Source: Microbacterium sp. No. 7 (GTDB lineage Bacteria; Actinomycetota; Actinomycetes; Actinomycetales; Microbacteriaceae). From it: a stretch of 64,000 nt of DNA. Position 1 is the stretch's first letter. Each line of letters opens with the position of its first letter. The translations under genes were made by a program, and so were the position numbers. Positions 27,618-38,000 of the stretch are shown here, one piece after another. Below the pieces are notes generated by a model that made no database searches, was not told where the DNA came from, and saw only the letters and a program-made list of their open reading frames with translations. The stretch is taken from contig NZ_CP012697.1 in NCBI RefSeq assembly GCF_001314225.1, positions 620,001 to 684,000 of the forward strand, in the 5' to 3' direction.

Positions 27618-28499
27618 ATGACGGTAGGCGCTGCCACGGATACCTACACCGATGCCCACGGCATCCGCATCCACTACGACCGCTACGTTCCCGAGGGGCC
27701 CGCGCGGGCGGTCGTGCAACTGCTGCACGGCGTCGGCGAGCACGCCGGCCGCTACCGCGTGCTGGCCGAGGCGCTCGCCGCGGCCGGGTACGCGGTGTAC
27801 GCCGACGACCACCGGGGGCACGGGCGCACCGGTGTGGAGCAGCACGGCGGCGATCACTCCCGCCTGGGCACGCTCGGCGTCGGCGGCCTGCGGGCGACCG
27901 TGGCGGCGTGCGAGCAGTTCACCGACCTCATCCGTGCGGAGAACCCCGGCCTGCCGCTCGTGCTGCTGGGACACTCGTGGGGGTCGTTCATGGCGCAGAT
28001 GATGCTCGACGAGCGGCCCGAGGCCTACGACGCGCTCGTGCTGTCGGGCTCGTCGCTGCGCTGGCCGGGATCGCTCAACGCGGGCGACCTCAACGCCCGC
28101 TGGAAGGCGCCCGATGCGCTCGGCACCGAATGGCTCGCCTCCGACCTGTCGGTCGGGCGCGCCTTTCTCGATGACCCGCTGACCACGACGACGCCGCTCG
28201 CGAAGCTGTTCGGCGTCGCCGACGCCGCACGCCTGTTCGGGATGCCGCGGCGCAACCGTCCCGGCAAGGACGTGGCGCCCGACGTGCCCGTGCTGCTCAT
28301 GGTCGGCCGTGACGACCCCGTGGGCGGGCCGCGGAGCGTGCACCGGCTCGCCGAGGCGTATCGCACCCGGTCGGGGTTCACCGACGTGACGACGCTCGTC
28401 TACCCCGACGCCCGCCACGAGATCTTCAACGACACGTGCCAGGCACAGGTGCGCGCCGACCTCCTCGCCTGGCTCGACGCACGGTTCCCCGCGGCCTGA
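27618..28499 (+). CDS. Alpha/beta hydrolase, monoacylglycerol-lipase type
   Basis: 293 residues. The lid-containing 'serine aminopeptidase S33'/hydrolase_4 fold has its triad at S120 (LGHSWGS), D232 (VGRDDPVGG) and H267 (DARHEIFN). LLHGVGEHAGRY supplies the oxyanion HG motif and is typical of monoacylglycerol lipases. It should cleave glycerol or other short esters. TAGACT (27606-27611) lies 6 nt before ATG, so the mRNA is probably leaderless. Class E repeats follow the stop. Confidence 0.88.
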   Translation: MTVGAATDTYTDAHGIRIHYDRYVPEGPARAVVQLLHGVGEHAGRYRVLAEALAAAGYAVYADDHRGHGRTGVEQHGGDHSRLGTLGVGGLRATVAACEQFTDLIRAENPGLPLVLLGHSWGSFMAQMMLDERPEAYDALVLSGSSLRWPGSLNAGDLNARWKAPDALGTEWLASDLSVGRAFLDDPLTTTTPLAKLFGVADAARLFGMPRRNRPGKDVAPDVPVLLMVGRDDPVGGPRSVHRLAEAYRTRSGFTDVTTLVYPDARHEIFNDTCQAQVRADLLAWLDARFPAA

Positions 28500-28537
28500 C
28501 CGAGCGGCGGGTGCGCTGAGCAGCAGCCCGTGGCAGG

Positions 28538-28921
28538 GGTCTCGATACGCCCGCGGCTTCGCCGCGAGCACTCGACCAGCGGGGTGGGGCGGCTGCGACC
28601 GGACGGTCGGCGTGCTCACCCCCGCCGCTGGTTGAGTAGCGCGCGGAGCGCGCGTATCGAAACCGGTGTAACGGTCCGCTGCACGGGTCTCGATACACTC
28701 GCGGCTTCGCCGCGAGCACTCGACCAGCGGGGGTGGTGGAAAGGTGGTCGGTCGCCGGGACCCGACCGGCGGGGTGGGGCGGCTGCGACCGGACGGTCGG
28801 TGTGCTCACCCCCGCCGCTGGTTGAGTAGCGCGCGGAGCGCGCGTATCGAAACCGGTGTAACGGTCCGCTACAAGGGTCTCGATACGCCCGCGGCTTCGC
28901 CGCGGGCACTCGACCAGCGGG
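28538..28921. repeat. Cloverleaf-type repeats (class E, copies 3-5) with local duplication
   Basis: A right-half copy at 28538-28584 and full copies at 28624-28731 and 28814-28921. About 150 bp including one full copy and its left flank (from 28577) is duplicated 190 bp later (from 28767) with few changes. The 473-bp gap between two converging genes (28500-28972) consists almost wholly of these. Confidence 0.9.
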
Positions 28922-28972
28922 GTGGTGGGGGCGTCGTGAACGGCTACGCGTCGGGCCCGCCGGCCGCGGCGG

Positions 28973-30601
28973 TCAGCCGCGGGCGCGGCGGGTGCCGCGG
29001 CCGCGCGAGGTGCCGGCGGCGCGGATGTCGGCGACGGTGCTGCCGATCGTCGGGCGGCCGGACGCCGTGCGGGGCGTCGTGGCGGCCGGCTGGCCGGCGC
29101 GGGCCTGCGATGCGCGTGCGGCGCCCTTCGGCTGGCCGGAGCCCTGGCCCTTCGCCTGGCCGGCGGGCGCGGAGCCCTGACCCTGCGCGGCGCCCCGGTC
29201 GCGGCCCTGGCCGCCCGAGCCGCGGCGGCGACGGGAGCCCGAGCCCGCGGCATCCGCTGTGCGCTCGGCACGGGGAGCCTGCTCGCGGGACGCGCCGCTC
29301 GCGGAGCCGCGCTCCGAGCGCTGTCCACGTGCCGATCCGCCCGATCGCGCTCGCGATCCGCTCGTGCCCGATCCGCCCGATCGCGCACCCGAGGCGGTCC
29401 CGGATGCCGGGGCCGTCGGGGCGACGTGCTCGGCGGGCTCGCCGACCAGGTCCGTCACCTCGGAGCCGTGCGGCTCGACGGGCTCGAGGTCGGCGCGGAT
29501 GTGCGCCTTGCGCAGCAGGTCCTTCACGTCGCGGCGCTGCTCGTCGAGCACGACCGTCACGACGATGCCCTCCGCGCCGGCGCGCGCCGTGCGGCCCGAG
29601 CGGTGCAGGTACGCCTTGTGTTCGGTGGGCGGGTCGACGTGCACGACGAGCTCGACGTCGTCCACGTGCACGCCGCGGGCCGCGACGTCGGTCGCGACGA
29701 GCACGCGCACGCCGCCGGCCGTGGTGTCCGCGCCGAAGGCGGCGAGGTTGCGGTCGCGGGCGTTCTGCGAGAGGTTGCCGTGCAGGTCGACAGCGGGGAT
29801 GCCGGATGCCGTGAGCTGCTTGGCGAGGCGCTTGGCCTGGTGCTTGGTGCGCGTGAACAGGATGCGGCGGCCGCGTCCCGACGCGAGGTGGCGCACGAGG
29901 GTGTTCTTGCGGTCGGCATCCGGCACGACGAAGACGCGGTGCGTCATCTCGCCCTGCGGCACGCCGCTCTCGTCGACCTCGTGGCGCACCTCGTTCTGCA
30001 GGAAGCGGCGCACGAGCACGTCGACGCCGCGGTCGAGCGTCGCGCTGAACAGCAGGCGCTGGCCGCCCGCGGGCGTCGCCGCCAGGATGCGCGTGACGCC
30101 GGGGAGGAAGCCCAGGTCGGCCATGTGATCGGCCTCGTCGAGCACGGTGATCTCGACGGCGCCGAGATCGACGAGCTTCTGCTTCATGAGATCTTCGAGC
30201 CGGCCGGGGCATGCCACGACGATGTCGACGCCGCGCGCGAGCGCCTGCTCCTGCGGACGCTGGCTCACGCCGCCGAAGATCGTCGTGACGGTGAGACCCG
30301 AGGCCTCGGCGAGCGGTGCGATCGTCGCCGTGATCTGGGTGGCGAGCTCACGGGTCGGCGCGAGCACGAGGCCGCGCGGGCGTCCGCGGCCGGCGCGGCG
30401 GCCGCCCGCGAGACGCGCGACGAGCGGCAGCGAGAACGCGATGGTCTTGCCGCTGCCGGTGCGGCCGCGGCCGAGCACGTCGCGGCCGGCGAGGGCGTCG
30501 GGCAGCGTGTCGCGCTGGATGGGGAACGGCTCGGTCTTGCCGTCGGCCGCGAGCACCGCGGCGAGGTTCTCGGGCACGCCGAGGGAGAGGAAGGAAGACA
30601 T
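28973..30601 (-). CDS. DEAD-box ATP-dependent RNA helicase with basic RG/Gln-rich tail
   Basis: 542 residues. Motif I is GRTGSGKT (46-53), motif II VLDEADHM, motif III SAT, then HRSGRTAR (motif VI) closes the second RecA domain near residue 350. The tail (about 385-542) is low-complexity Gly/Ser/Arg/Ala with RGR and QG words, a typical RNA-binding tail. The short Q-motif region lacks the full upstream helix. The start MSSFLSLGVP (30601) fits the family; an open frame extends 34 codons upstream into the leader. The 5' leader and the array at 30.8 kb separate it from the divergent lipoate ligase. Likely role: RNA remodelling or ribosome assembly. Confidence 0.9.
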   Translation of the reverse strand: MSSFLSLGVPENLAAVLAADGKTEPFPIQRDTLPDALAGRDVLGRGRTGSGKTIAFSLPLVARLAGGRRAGRGRPRGLVLAPTRELATQITATIAPLAEASGLTVTTIFGGVSQRPQEQALARGVDIVVACPGRLEDLMKQKLVDLGAVEITVLDEADHMADLGFLPGVTRILAATPAGGQRLLFSATLDRGVDVLVRRFLQNEVRHEVDESGVPQGEMTHRVFVVPDADRKNTLVRHLASGRGRRILFTRTKHQAKRLAKQLTASGIPAVDLHGNLSQNARDRNLAAFGADTTAGGVRVLVATDVAARGVHVDDVELVVHVDPPTEHKAYLHRSGRTARAGAEGIVVTVVLDEQRRDVKDLLRKAHIRADLEPVEPHGSEVTDLVGEPAEHVAPTAPASGTASGARSGGSGTSGSRARSGGSARGQRSERGSASGASREQAPRAERTADAAGSGSRRRRGSGGQGRDRGAAQGQGSAPAGQAKGQGSGQPKGAARASQARAGQPAATTPRTASGRPTIGSTVADIRAAGTSRGRGTRRARG

Positions 30602-30790
30602 GCAGTGCTTTCGTTGGGGCGCACGCGAGGAGGCGGCGCGGAGGGGCGACGGCGCAGGAGTGCGCATCGGTTCGCCGTTCGCAAGAAGAAGCCGCGATCG
30701 CACGTGGTGCGGTGATCGGGAGTCGTGACGACGACGCAGCGGCGCGAGGGCCGCATCCCCAGCCTACCAGCGCCCGCCGACCGCGAGCTC

Positions 30791-30979
30791 CGCGAGGGTG
30801 CTGGTTGTCGTCGCGAGGGTGCCAGTTGTGGTCGCGAGGGTGCTGGATATCTTCGCGAAGGTGCCAGTTATCCCCGCGGGAGTGCTTTGGGGCGACGCAC
30901 CGGAGCACCCTCGCGGGAACAACCAGCACCCTCGCGAGAACAATCAGCACCCTCGCGAGAGCGAAAGGCACCCTCGCGA
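30791..30979. repeat. Fold-back array of 21-bp units (class H) between divergent genes
   Basis: CGCGAGGGTGC-type units start at 30791, 30812, 30833, 30854 and 30875, 21 bp apart, with two-base differences in each (CTGGTTGT, CCAGTTGT, CTGGATAT and so on). From 30905 the inverted form (CACCCTCGCG) appears four times, near 30905, 30927, 30948 and 30969. The array can fold into one long imperfect hairpin. It lies in the 394-bp gap between the helicase start and the lipoate ligase promoter, so it is not a terminator of either gene. Confidence 0.9.
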
Positions 30980-30995
30980 AACGTAGGCTGGGGGG

Positions 30996-32045
30996 ATGCA
31001 CGGTGAGTACAAGGTTCCGGGCGGCAAGCTCGTCGTCGCCGACCTCGAGGTCCGCGACGGGCGCATCGCCGATTTCCACCTGGCCGGGGACTTCTTCCTC
31101 GAGCCCGACGACGCCCTCGCCGACATCGACGCGGCCGTCAACGGCCTGCCCGTCGAGACGGATGCCGCGGCGATCGCCGCCGCGGTGCGGGCCGCCCTGC
31201 CCGAGGGTGCCCAGCTGCTCGGCTTCACCCCCGAGGCGGTCGGCACGGTCGTGCGGCGCGCGCTCGTCACGGCGCCCGGCTGGCGCGAGCTGGAGTGGGA
31301 GATCGTGCACGAGCCCGCCGTGTCGCCGCGCATGAACCTCGCCCTCGACGAGGTGCTCACGACGCGCGTCGGCGACGGGCGCCGCAAGCCGACCCTGCGC
31401 ATCTGGGAGTGGAACGAGTCGGCCGTCGTGATCGGCTCGTTCCAGTCGTACCGCAACGAGGTCGACCCCGAGGGAGCGGCACGACACGGGTTCGACGTCG
31501 TGCGCCGCATCTCGGGCGGCGGGGCGATGCTCATGGAGGCGGGGGCGATCATCACGTACTCGCTGTACGTTCCGGCATCCCTCGTCGCGGGGCTCACGTT
31601 CGCCGACTCGTACGCGTTCCTCGACGACTGGGTGCTGCAGGCGCTGCGCTCGGTCGGCGTCGAGGCGACCTATCAGCCCCTCAACGACATCGCCTCGCCG
31701 CAGGGCAAGATCGGCGGCGCCGCGCAGAAGCGCCTCGCCAACGGCGGCGTGCTGCACCACGCGACGCTCAGCTACGACATGGACGGCCAGGTGATGACCG
31801 AGGTGCTGCGCATCGGTCGGGAGAAGCTCAGCGACAAGGGCACCGTCTCGGCCGCCAAGCGCGTCGACCCGCTGCGCAGCCAGACGGGCCTGCCGCGCGA
31901 GGCGATCATCGAGCGCTTCACACAGACGTTCACGACCCTCTACGGCGCCGCACCGGGACACATCACCGCAGAGGAATACGCCGAGGCCGAGGCGCTCGTC
32001 GCCGCGAAGTTCGCGACCGACACCTGGCTGCACCGCGTGCCGTAG
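30996..32045 (+). CDS. Lipoate--protein ligase A family protein, accessory domain at the N-terminus
   Basis: 349 residues. Residues 1-85 resemble the small LplA accessory domain (KVPGGKLVVADLEV), usually found at the C-terminus or as a separate protein. Residues about 105-320 are the biotin/lipoate ligase catalytic domain, with RRISGGGAM as the lipoyl-AMP binding motif and KIGGAAQKR carrying the catalytic lysine. It should attach lipoate to dehydrogenase E2 or GcvH proteins. TAGGCT (30984-30989) lies 6 nt before ATG, so the mRNA is probably leaderless. Class E repeats follow. Confidence 0.85.
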   Translation: MHGEYKVPGGKLVVADLEVRDGRIADFHLAGDFFLEPDDALADIDAAVNGLPVETDAAAIAAAVRAALPEGAQLLGFTPEAVGTVVRRALVTAPGWRELEWEIVHEPAVSPRMNLALDEVLTTRVGDGRRKPTLRIWEWNESAVVIGSFQSYRNEVDPEGAARHGFDVVRRISGGGAMLMEAGAIITYSLYVPASLVAGLTFADSYAFLDDWVLQALRSVGVEATYQPLNDIASPQGKIGGAAQKRLANGGVLHHATLSYDMDGQVMTEVLRIGREKLSDKGTVSAAKRVDPLRSQTGLPREAIIERFTQTFTTLYGAAPGHITAEEYAEAEALVAAKFATDTWLHRVP

Positions 32046-32063
32046 CGGGGTGGCGAGGGCACA

Positions 32064-32349
32064 CCCCCGCTGGTTGCGCGGCCCGCACACCCCCGCTGGT
32101 TGAGTAGCGCGCGTCAGCGCGCGTATCGAAACCCTTCCCACGGACCGTGACAGGGGTCTCGATACACTCGCGGCTCCGCCGCGAGCACTCGACCAGCGGG
32201 AGTCGGGAGGGCGGGTCCTGCGGTGTGAGGTGCACACACTCCCGCTGGTTGAGTAGCGCGCGTCAGCGCGCGTATCGAAACCCTTCCCACGGTCCGCTAC
32301 ACGGGTCTCGATACGCTCGCGGCTGCGCCGCGAGCACTCGACCAGCGGG
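32064..32349. repeat. Cloverleaf-type repeats (class E, copies 6-7)
   Basis: Full copies at 32092-32200 and 32241-32349, plus an orphan CCCCCGCTGGTTG at 32063-32075. Side hairpins read GCGCGCGTCAGCGCGCG-like and CTCGCGGC..GCCGCGAG. They fill the 348-bp gap between the converging lipoate ligase and galE genes. Confidence 0.9.
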
Positions 32350-32393
32350 AGCGCAGCCGACCCCGCCCTCGAGGACGAACACGAACCGCCGCG

Positions 32394-33371
<978 letters not shown>

Positions 33372-33493
33372 GGAGACTCCTTCACACGGGATGCCGGGCG
33401 GATCGCCCCCGAAAGCCTATCCGCCGGTGCCTGTTGACGACGAGCGCCTGTGACGACGAATGCGGGAGAGAGCGGGTGTGGCAGGCTGCACGT

Positions 33494-34585
33494 ATGAGCG
33501 CGCGGGTCGTCGTCGCCGTCGACGGATTCAAGGGATCGATCACGGCCGCCGACGCCGCCGCGGCGCTCGCCGACGGGTGGGGCGACGGGGCCGTGCTGCG
33601 GCCGATGGCCGACGGCGGCGAGGGGACGCTCGACGCCTTCGCCGCGGCCGTGCCGGGCGCCCGTCGCGTTCCCGTCACGGTGCGCGGGCCGCACGACGGA
33701 CCCGTGGCGGCGCACTGGCTGCTGCTGCCGGACGGCACGGGCGTCGTCGAGCTCGCGTCGACGAGCGGGATCGAGCTGCTGAGCGACGGCCTGCGACCGT
33801 GGGATGCCGACACCCTCGGCTTCGGACAGGCGATCGCCGCGGCGATCGACGCCGGGGTCTCGCGCCTCGTGCTGGGCATCGGGTCGAGCGCGTCGACCGA
33901 CGGCGGGGCGGGGATGCTGCGGGCGCTCGGCGCGCGGGTCCTGGACGCCGCGGGATCGCCGGCCGGAGCGGGCCTGCGAGGCCTGTGCGAGGCGGCATCC
34001 GTCGACCTCGACGGTCTGCGGCCGCTGCCGCCGGGCGGCGTGCGGGTGCTCTCCGACGTGACGAGCCCGCTGTGCGGGCCCGCCGGTGCGGCGGCGGTGT
34101 TCGGCCCGCAGAAGGGCCTGGATGCCGAGGGCGTCGCCGTGGCCGACGCGGCGCTCGCGCGATGGGCGGGACTGGTGGGCGTCGACCCGGCGGAGGCGGG
34201 CGCGGGCGCCGCGGGCGGCACGGGGTTCGCGCTGCTCGCGTGGGGCGGCCGGCTGGAGCCCGGGGCCCCCGCCGTCGCCGAACTGATCGGACTCGACGAG
34301 GCGATCGCGGGCGCGGACCTCGTCGTGACCGGCGAAGGCTCCTACGACGCGTCGTCGGCGGTCGGCAAGGTGCCCGCGCTCGTCGCCGAGCGCGCCCGGT
34401 GCGCGGGCGTGCCCGTCGCGCTCGTGGCGGGCCGCATCGCCGACGACGCCGACCTGTCGGGCTTCGCGGCATCCGTCTCGCTCACCGCCCTCGCCGGCTC
34501 CGCCGACGCCGCCCTCCGCGCCCCCGCCCAGTGGCTCCGCACCGCCGCCGCGGTCCTCCGCGCGGGTGTGTCGGGATCCGCGTAA
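33494..34585 (+). CDS. Glycerate kinase (GlxK type)
   Basis: 363 residues. The family start VVVAVDGFKGSITA, RPMADGGEGTLDA, GIGSSASTDGGAG and VVTGEGSYDASSAVGKVP are all present. It phosphorylates glycerate to 2- or 3-phosphoglycerate with ATP. CAGGCT (33482-33487) lies 6 nt before ATG 33494, consistent with a leaderless mRNA. The stop codon TAA is the first triplet of the class E core TAACGGTCCG, so a repeat insertion seems to have set the present C-terminus (WLRTAAAVLRAGVSGSA). Confidence 0.92.
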   Translation: MSARVVVAVDGFKGSITAADAAAALADGWGDGAVLRPMADGGEGTLDAFAAAVPGARRVPVTVRGPHDGPVAAHWLLLPDGTGVVELASTSGIELLSDGLRPWDADTLGFGQAIAAAIDAGVSRLVLGIGSSASTDGGAGMLRALGARVLDAAGSPAGAGLRGLCEAASVDLDGLRPLPPGGVRVLSDVTSPLCGPAGAAAVFGPQKGLDAEGVAVADAALARWAGLVGVDPAEAGAGAAGGTGFALLAWGGRLEPGAPAVAELIGLDEAIAGADLVVTGEGSYDASSAVGKVPALVAERARCAGVPVALVAGRIADDADLSGFAASVSLTALAGSADAALRAPAQWLRTAAAVLRAGVSGSA

Positions 34586-34961
34586 CGGTCCGTGGGGTGG
34601 GTTTCGATACGCCGCCTGCGGCGGCTACTCAACCAGCGGGGTGGGTGGGTGGTACGGCCGGCGGCGGGGGTGGGTGTGGGGTGCCTTTTCCCCCGCTGAT
34701 CGAGTGCCCGCGGCGCAGCCGCGGGTGTATCGAGATCGGTGTAGCGGTCCGTTACAGGGGTTTCGATACGGTCCCGCCTCCGGCGGGCCCTACTCAACCA
34801 GCGGGGTGGGTGGGTGGTGCGGCCAGCGGGGTGGGATGCGTCGTACGCCCGCTGATCGAGTGCCCGCGGCGCAGCCGCGGGTGTATCGAGATCCGTGTAA
34901 CGGTCCGTTACAGGGGTTTCGATACGGTCCCGCCTCCGGCGGGCCCTACTCAACCAGCGGG
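34583..34961. repeat. Cloverleaf-type repeats (class E, copies 8-10)
   Basis: A right-half copy from 34583 (its core supplies the glycerate kinase stop) to 34640, and full copies at 34692-34805 and 34848-34961 that are nearly identical to each other (GTAACGGTCCGTTAC core, side hairpins CCCGCGGCGCAGCCGCGGG and GGTCCCGCCTCCGGCGGGCC). Together they fill the 397-bp gap to the convergent phosphoglucomutase gene. Confidence 0.9.
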
Positions 34962-34982
34962 GTGTCCGCCGCCCCCGGGCGG

Positions 34983-36623
34983 TCAGCCGCCCAGGGCGGC
35001 GGACACGACGGCGCGGGCCTCGGACTGCACCTGGGCGAGGTGGTCGGCGCCGAGCAGCGACTCGGCGTAGAGCTTGTAGACGTCCTCGGTGCCCGACGGG
35101 CGGGCGGCGAACCAGGCATGCTGGGTCTGCACCTTGAGGCCGCCGATCGCCGCGCCGTTGCCGGGCGCGTGCGACAGCTTCGCGACGATGGGCTCGCCGG
35201 CCAGCTCGGTCGCCGTGACCGCCTCGGGTGCGAGCTTCGCGAGCGTCGCCTTCTGCTCGGGCGTGGCCACGGCATCCACCCGCTGGTACACGGAGGCGCC
35301 GAACTCGGCCTCGAGCTCCGCGTAGCGCTGCGACGGCGTCTTGCCCGTGACGGCGACGATCTCGGCGGCCAGGAGGCACAGGATGATGCCGTCCTTGTCG
35401 GTCGTCCACACGGTGCCGTCCTTGCGCAGGAACGACGCTCCCGCCGACTCCTCGCCGCCGAACGCGACCGAGCCGTCGATGAGGCCCGGCACGAACCACT
35501 TGAACCCGACGGGCACCTCGACGAGGCGACGGCCGAGCGACTCGGCGACGCGGTCGATGATCATCGACGACACGAGGGTCTTGCCGATCGCGGCATCCTG
35601 CGGCCAGCCGTCGCGGTGCCGGTACAGGTAGTCGATCGCGACCGCGAGGAAGTGGTTGGGGTTCATGAGCCCTGCGTCGGGCGTCACGATGCCGTGCCGG
35701 TCGGCATCCGCGTCGTTGCCGGTCAGCACGTCGAACTCGTCGCGCCGGGCGACGAGCGACGCCATCGCCGACGGGGACGACGGGTCCATGCGGATCTTCT
35801 CGTCCCAGTCGAGGGTCATGAACCGCCACGTCGGGTCGACCTCGGGGTTCACGACCGTGAGGTCGAGCCCGTAGCGTTCGCCGATGAGCGCCCAGTACTC
35901 GACCGAGGCGCCGCCGAGCGGGTCGGCGCCGATGCGCACGCCCGCGCGGGCGATGGCATCCAGGTCGATGATGTTCGCGAGATCGGCGACGTAGGCCTCG
36001 CGGTAGTCGTAGGTGCCGAGGCCCGACGCGTCGATGTCGGCGAAGCGCACGCGCCGCACGCCCTCCAGGCCCGCCGCGATCAGCTCGTTGGCGCGGTCGG
36101 CGATCCAGCTGGTCGCATCGGTGTCGGCGGGGCCGCCGTGCGGCGGGTTGTACTTGAAGCCGCCGTCGCGCGGGGGGTTGTGCGACGGGGTCACGACGAT
36201 GCCGTCGGCGCGGCCCGGGTCGTCCAGCGCGCGGCCGCGGTTGTAGGTGAGGATCGCGAGGCTCAGCGCCGGCGTCGGCACCCACGAGTCGCGGGCGTCG
36301 ACGCGCACGTCCACGCCGTTCGCGACGAGCACCTCGACCGCCGAGCGCTCCGCGGGGCGGGAGAGGCCGTGCGTGTCGCGTCCGAGGAACAGGGGGCCCG
36401 AGATGCCCTGGCCCGCGCGGTAGTCGACGATGGCCTGGGTCGTGGCGAGGATGTGGTCCTCGTTGAAGCTCGTCGACAGGCTCGAGCCGCGGTGGCCGCT
36501 CGTGCCGAAGGCGACGCGCTGCGCGGGCACGGCGGGATCGGGCTTGCGGTCGTAGTAGGCGGCGATCAGCTCGTCGATGTCGACGAGGTCGGATTCTTCG
36601 GCGGGATGTCCAGCGCGGCTCAT
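34983..36623 (-). CDS. pgm: Phosphoglucomutase (alpha-D-glucose phosphate-specific)
   Basis: 546 residues, the length of the actinobacterial/enterobacterial Pgm type. The phosphoserine is S147 (VTPSHNPP), the Mg site NDADADR (303-309), and FGTSGHRG near 39-46 and the C-terminal phosphate loop [11 protein letters not shown] are complete. It interconverts glucose 1- and 6-phosphate and so links with galE to UDP-sugar supply. CAGACT on the - strand lies about 7 nt before ATG 36623. It is divergent from pheA. Confidence 0.96.
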   Translation of the reverse strand: MSRAGHPAEESDLVDIDELIAAYYDRKPDPAVPAQRVAFGTSGHRGSSLSTSFNEDHILATTQAIVDYRAGQGISGPLFLGRDTHGLSRPAERSAVEVLVANGVDVRVDARDSWVPTPALSLAILTYNRGRALDDPGRADGIVVTPSHNPPRDGGFKYNPPHGGPADTDATSWIADRANELIAAGLEGVRRVRFADIDASGLGTYDYREAYVADLANIIDLDAIARAGVRIGADPLGGASVEYWALIGERYGLDLTVVNPEVDPTWRFMTLDWDEKIRMDPSSPSAMASLVARRDEFDVLTGNDADADRHGIVTPDAGLMNPNHFLAVAIDYLYRHRDGWPQDAAIGKTLVSSMIIDRVAESLGRRLVEVPVGFKWFVPGLIDGSVAFGGEESAGASFLRKDGTVWTTDKDGIILCLLAAEIVAVTGKTPSQRYAELEAEFGASVYQRVDAVATPEQKATLAKLAPEAVTATELAGEPIVAKLSHAPGNGAAIGGLKVQTQHAWFAARPSGTEDVYKLYAESLLGADHLAQVQSEARAVVSAALGG

Positions 36624-36704
36624 AACAGACAGTCTGCCCCCTGGGGTGCCGTCGCGCCATCGTCCGGTACGCTCCTGCGCGCGCGAGGGTTAGGCTTAGG
36701 GCCC

Positions 36705-37646
36705 GTGACGACGCACCGCACCTACAGCTACCTCGGCCCGGCCGGCACGTTCACCGAGGCGGCGCTCGCGCAAGTGCCCGAGGCGCGCGGTCAGCACTGG
36801 CATCCCGTGCACAACGTCGGCGAGGCGCTGCGCGACGTGGTCGAGGGGCGATCGGATGCCGCGATGATCGCGATCGAGAACTCGATCGACGGCGGCGTGT
36901 CGACCGCGCAGGACGCCCTGGCGACGATGCCGGGCCTGCGGATCGTGGGCGAGTACCTCGTGCCCGTGAACTTCGTGCTCGTCGCCCGGCCCGGCACGCG
37001 CATCGAGGACGTCTCGCTCGTCGCCGCGCACCCCGTCGCCTACGCGCAGTGCCTGCACTGGCTGAGCGAGCACGTCCCCGGCCACCAGCACCTGCCGGCC
37101 GCGAGCAACGTCGCCTCCGCGATGGGCCTGCTCGACGGCTCGAGCGATGCGGATGCCGCGGTCGCGGCCCCCGGCATCCTCGAGCACCACGATCTGGAGC
37201 TGCTCGCCTCGGAGATCGGCGACAACGCCAACGCCGTCACCCGGTTCGTGCTCGTCTCGCGCACCGCGCCGCCGCCCCCGCCCACGGGCGCCGACAAGAC
37301 GTCGCTCATCGCCGAGCTGCCCGACGACCACGCGGGCGCCCTGCTCGAGCTGCTCGAGCAGTTCTCCACGCGCGGCATCAACCTGTCGCTCATCCAGTCG
37401 CGTCCCATCGGCGACGCGCTCGGACGCTACCGCTTCATCATCGACGCCGACGGGCACATCCGCGACGAGCGCATGGCCGACGCCCTGCTGGGCCTGCGCC
37501 GCTTCTCGCCGAAGGTCATCTACCTCGGCTCGTACCCGCGCGCCGACCGTCAGGTCGTGCGCTACAGCGACCGCTACGGCGACGACGTGTTCGTCGAGGC
37601 GCGCGACTGGCTCCGCGCCTTGCTCTCCGGCGCCCCCGAGGCCTGA
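36705..37646 (+). CDS. pheA: Prephenate dehydratase
   Basis: 313 residues from GTG 36705. The catalytic domain has YLGPAGTFTEAAL, IENSIDGGV and the TRF motif (AVTRFVL). The regulatory ACT domain begins with GALLELLEQFSTRGINLSLIQSRP; its ESRP-equivalent suggests feedback by phenylalanine. It converts prephenate to phenylpyruvate. TAGGCT (36691-36696) lies 8 nt before GTG, giving a leaderless or near-leaderless message. No trp-like leader peptide was seen. Confidence 0.96.
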   Translation: MTTHRTYSYLGPAGTFTEAALAQVPEARGQHWHPVHNVGEALRDVVEGRSDAAMIAIENSIDGGVSTAQDALATMPGLRIVGEYLVPVNFVLVARPGTRIEDVSLVAAHPVAYAQCLHWLSEHVPGHQHLPAASNVASAMGLLDGSSDADAAVAAPGILEHHDLELLASEIGDNANAVTRFVLVSRTAPPPPPTGADKTSLIAELPDDHAGALLELLEQFSTRGINLSLIQSRPIGDALGRYRFIIDADGHIRDERMADALLGLRRFSPKVIYLGSYPRADRQVVRYSDRYGDDVFVEARDWLRALLSGAPEA

Positions 37647-37712
37647 CCCCTGCCGCCCCGGGGTTCGGGGGCTTCCCTTTTTTCTTGCCCCGGTTTTTCT
37701 TGCCCTGCCTTT

Positions 37713-37813
37713 TTGCCCTCCCTGGGTTCTTGCCCTCCCTGGGTTCTTGCCCTCCCTGGGTTCTTGCCCTCCCTGGGTTCTTGCCCTCCCTGGGTTCTTG
37801 CTCTCTTGGGCTC
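37713..37813. repeat. 17-bp tandem repeat (minisatellite) after pheA
   Basis: TTGCCCTCCCTGGGTTC occurs five times in perfect tandem (37713-37797), followed by one or two worn units. It is strongly pyrimidine-biased on the + strand, with poly-T tracts before it (37677-37714). It occupies part of the 550-bp gene-free stretch 37647-38196. Copy number probably varies between strains. Confidence 0.92.
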
Positions 37814-37844
37814 TTGCCTTCTGGGCCTCCTTCCCTCTTCCCCG

Positions 37845-37986
37845 TCAACCGCGGCAAAGTGCGGGTGCGGGCGCGCGTGATGCGCAATTCACCGCGGTTG
37901 AAATTTGGGGATGGTGGGGTCCCTTTGCCCAACCGCGGCAAAGTGCGGGTACCCGAGTATGCGACCCGCAGTTTGCCGCGGTTGAA
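37845..37986. repeat. Two 58-bp hairpin repeats (class F, copies 3-4)
   Basis: Copies at 37845-37902 and 37930-37986, with arms TCAACCGCGG and CCGCGGTTGAA as at 18.1 kb. The first has a diverged right arm (AATTCACCGCGG instead of CTTTGCCGCGG). Confidence 0.85.
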
Positions 37987-38000
37987 ACCCAGGGCTTAGG

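Noticed and set aside
30602..30720. Riboswitch or cold-shock leader before the DEAD-box helicase
   Set aside because: The leader is long enough, but I could find no conserved cold-box or riboswitch core.
30791..30979. CRISPR array
   Set aside because: Units are contiguous 21-mers with few changes and inverted copies, lacking unique spacers, and no cas genes are present.
36640..36704. Attenuator leader peptide before pheA
   Set aside because: The space is too short given the -10 box 8 nt before the start, and no Phe-rich ORF or hairpins were seen.
37713..37813. CRISPR or coding repeat
   Set aside because: Perfect 17-bp tandem copies have no spacers, and any reading frame is low-complexity without a start signal.
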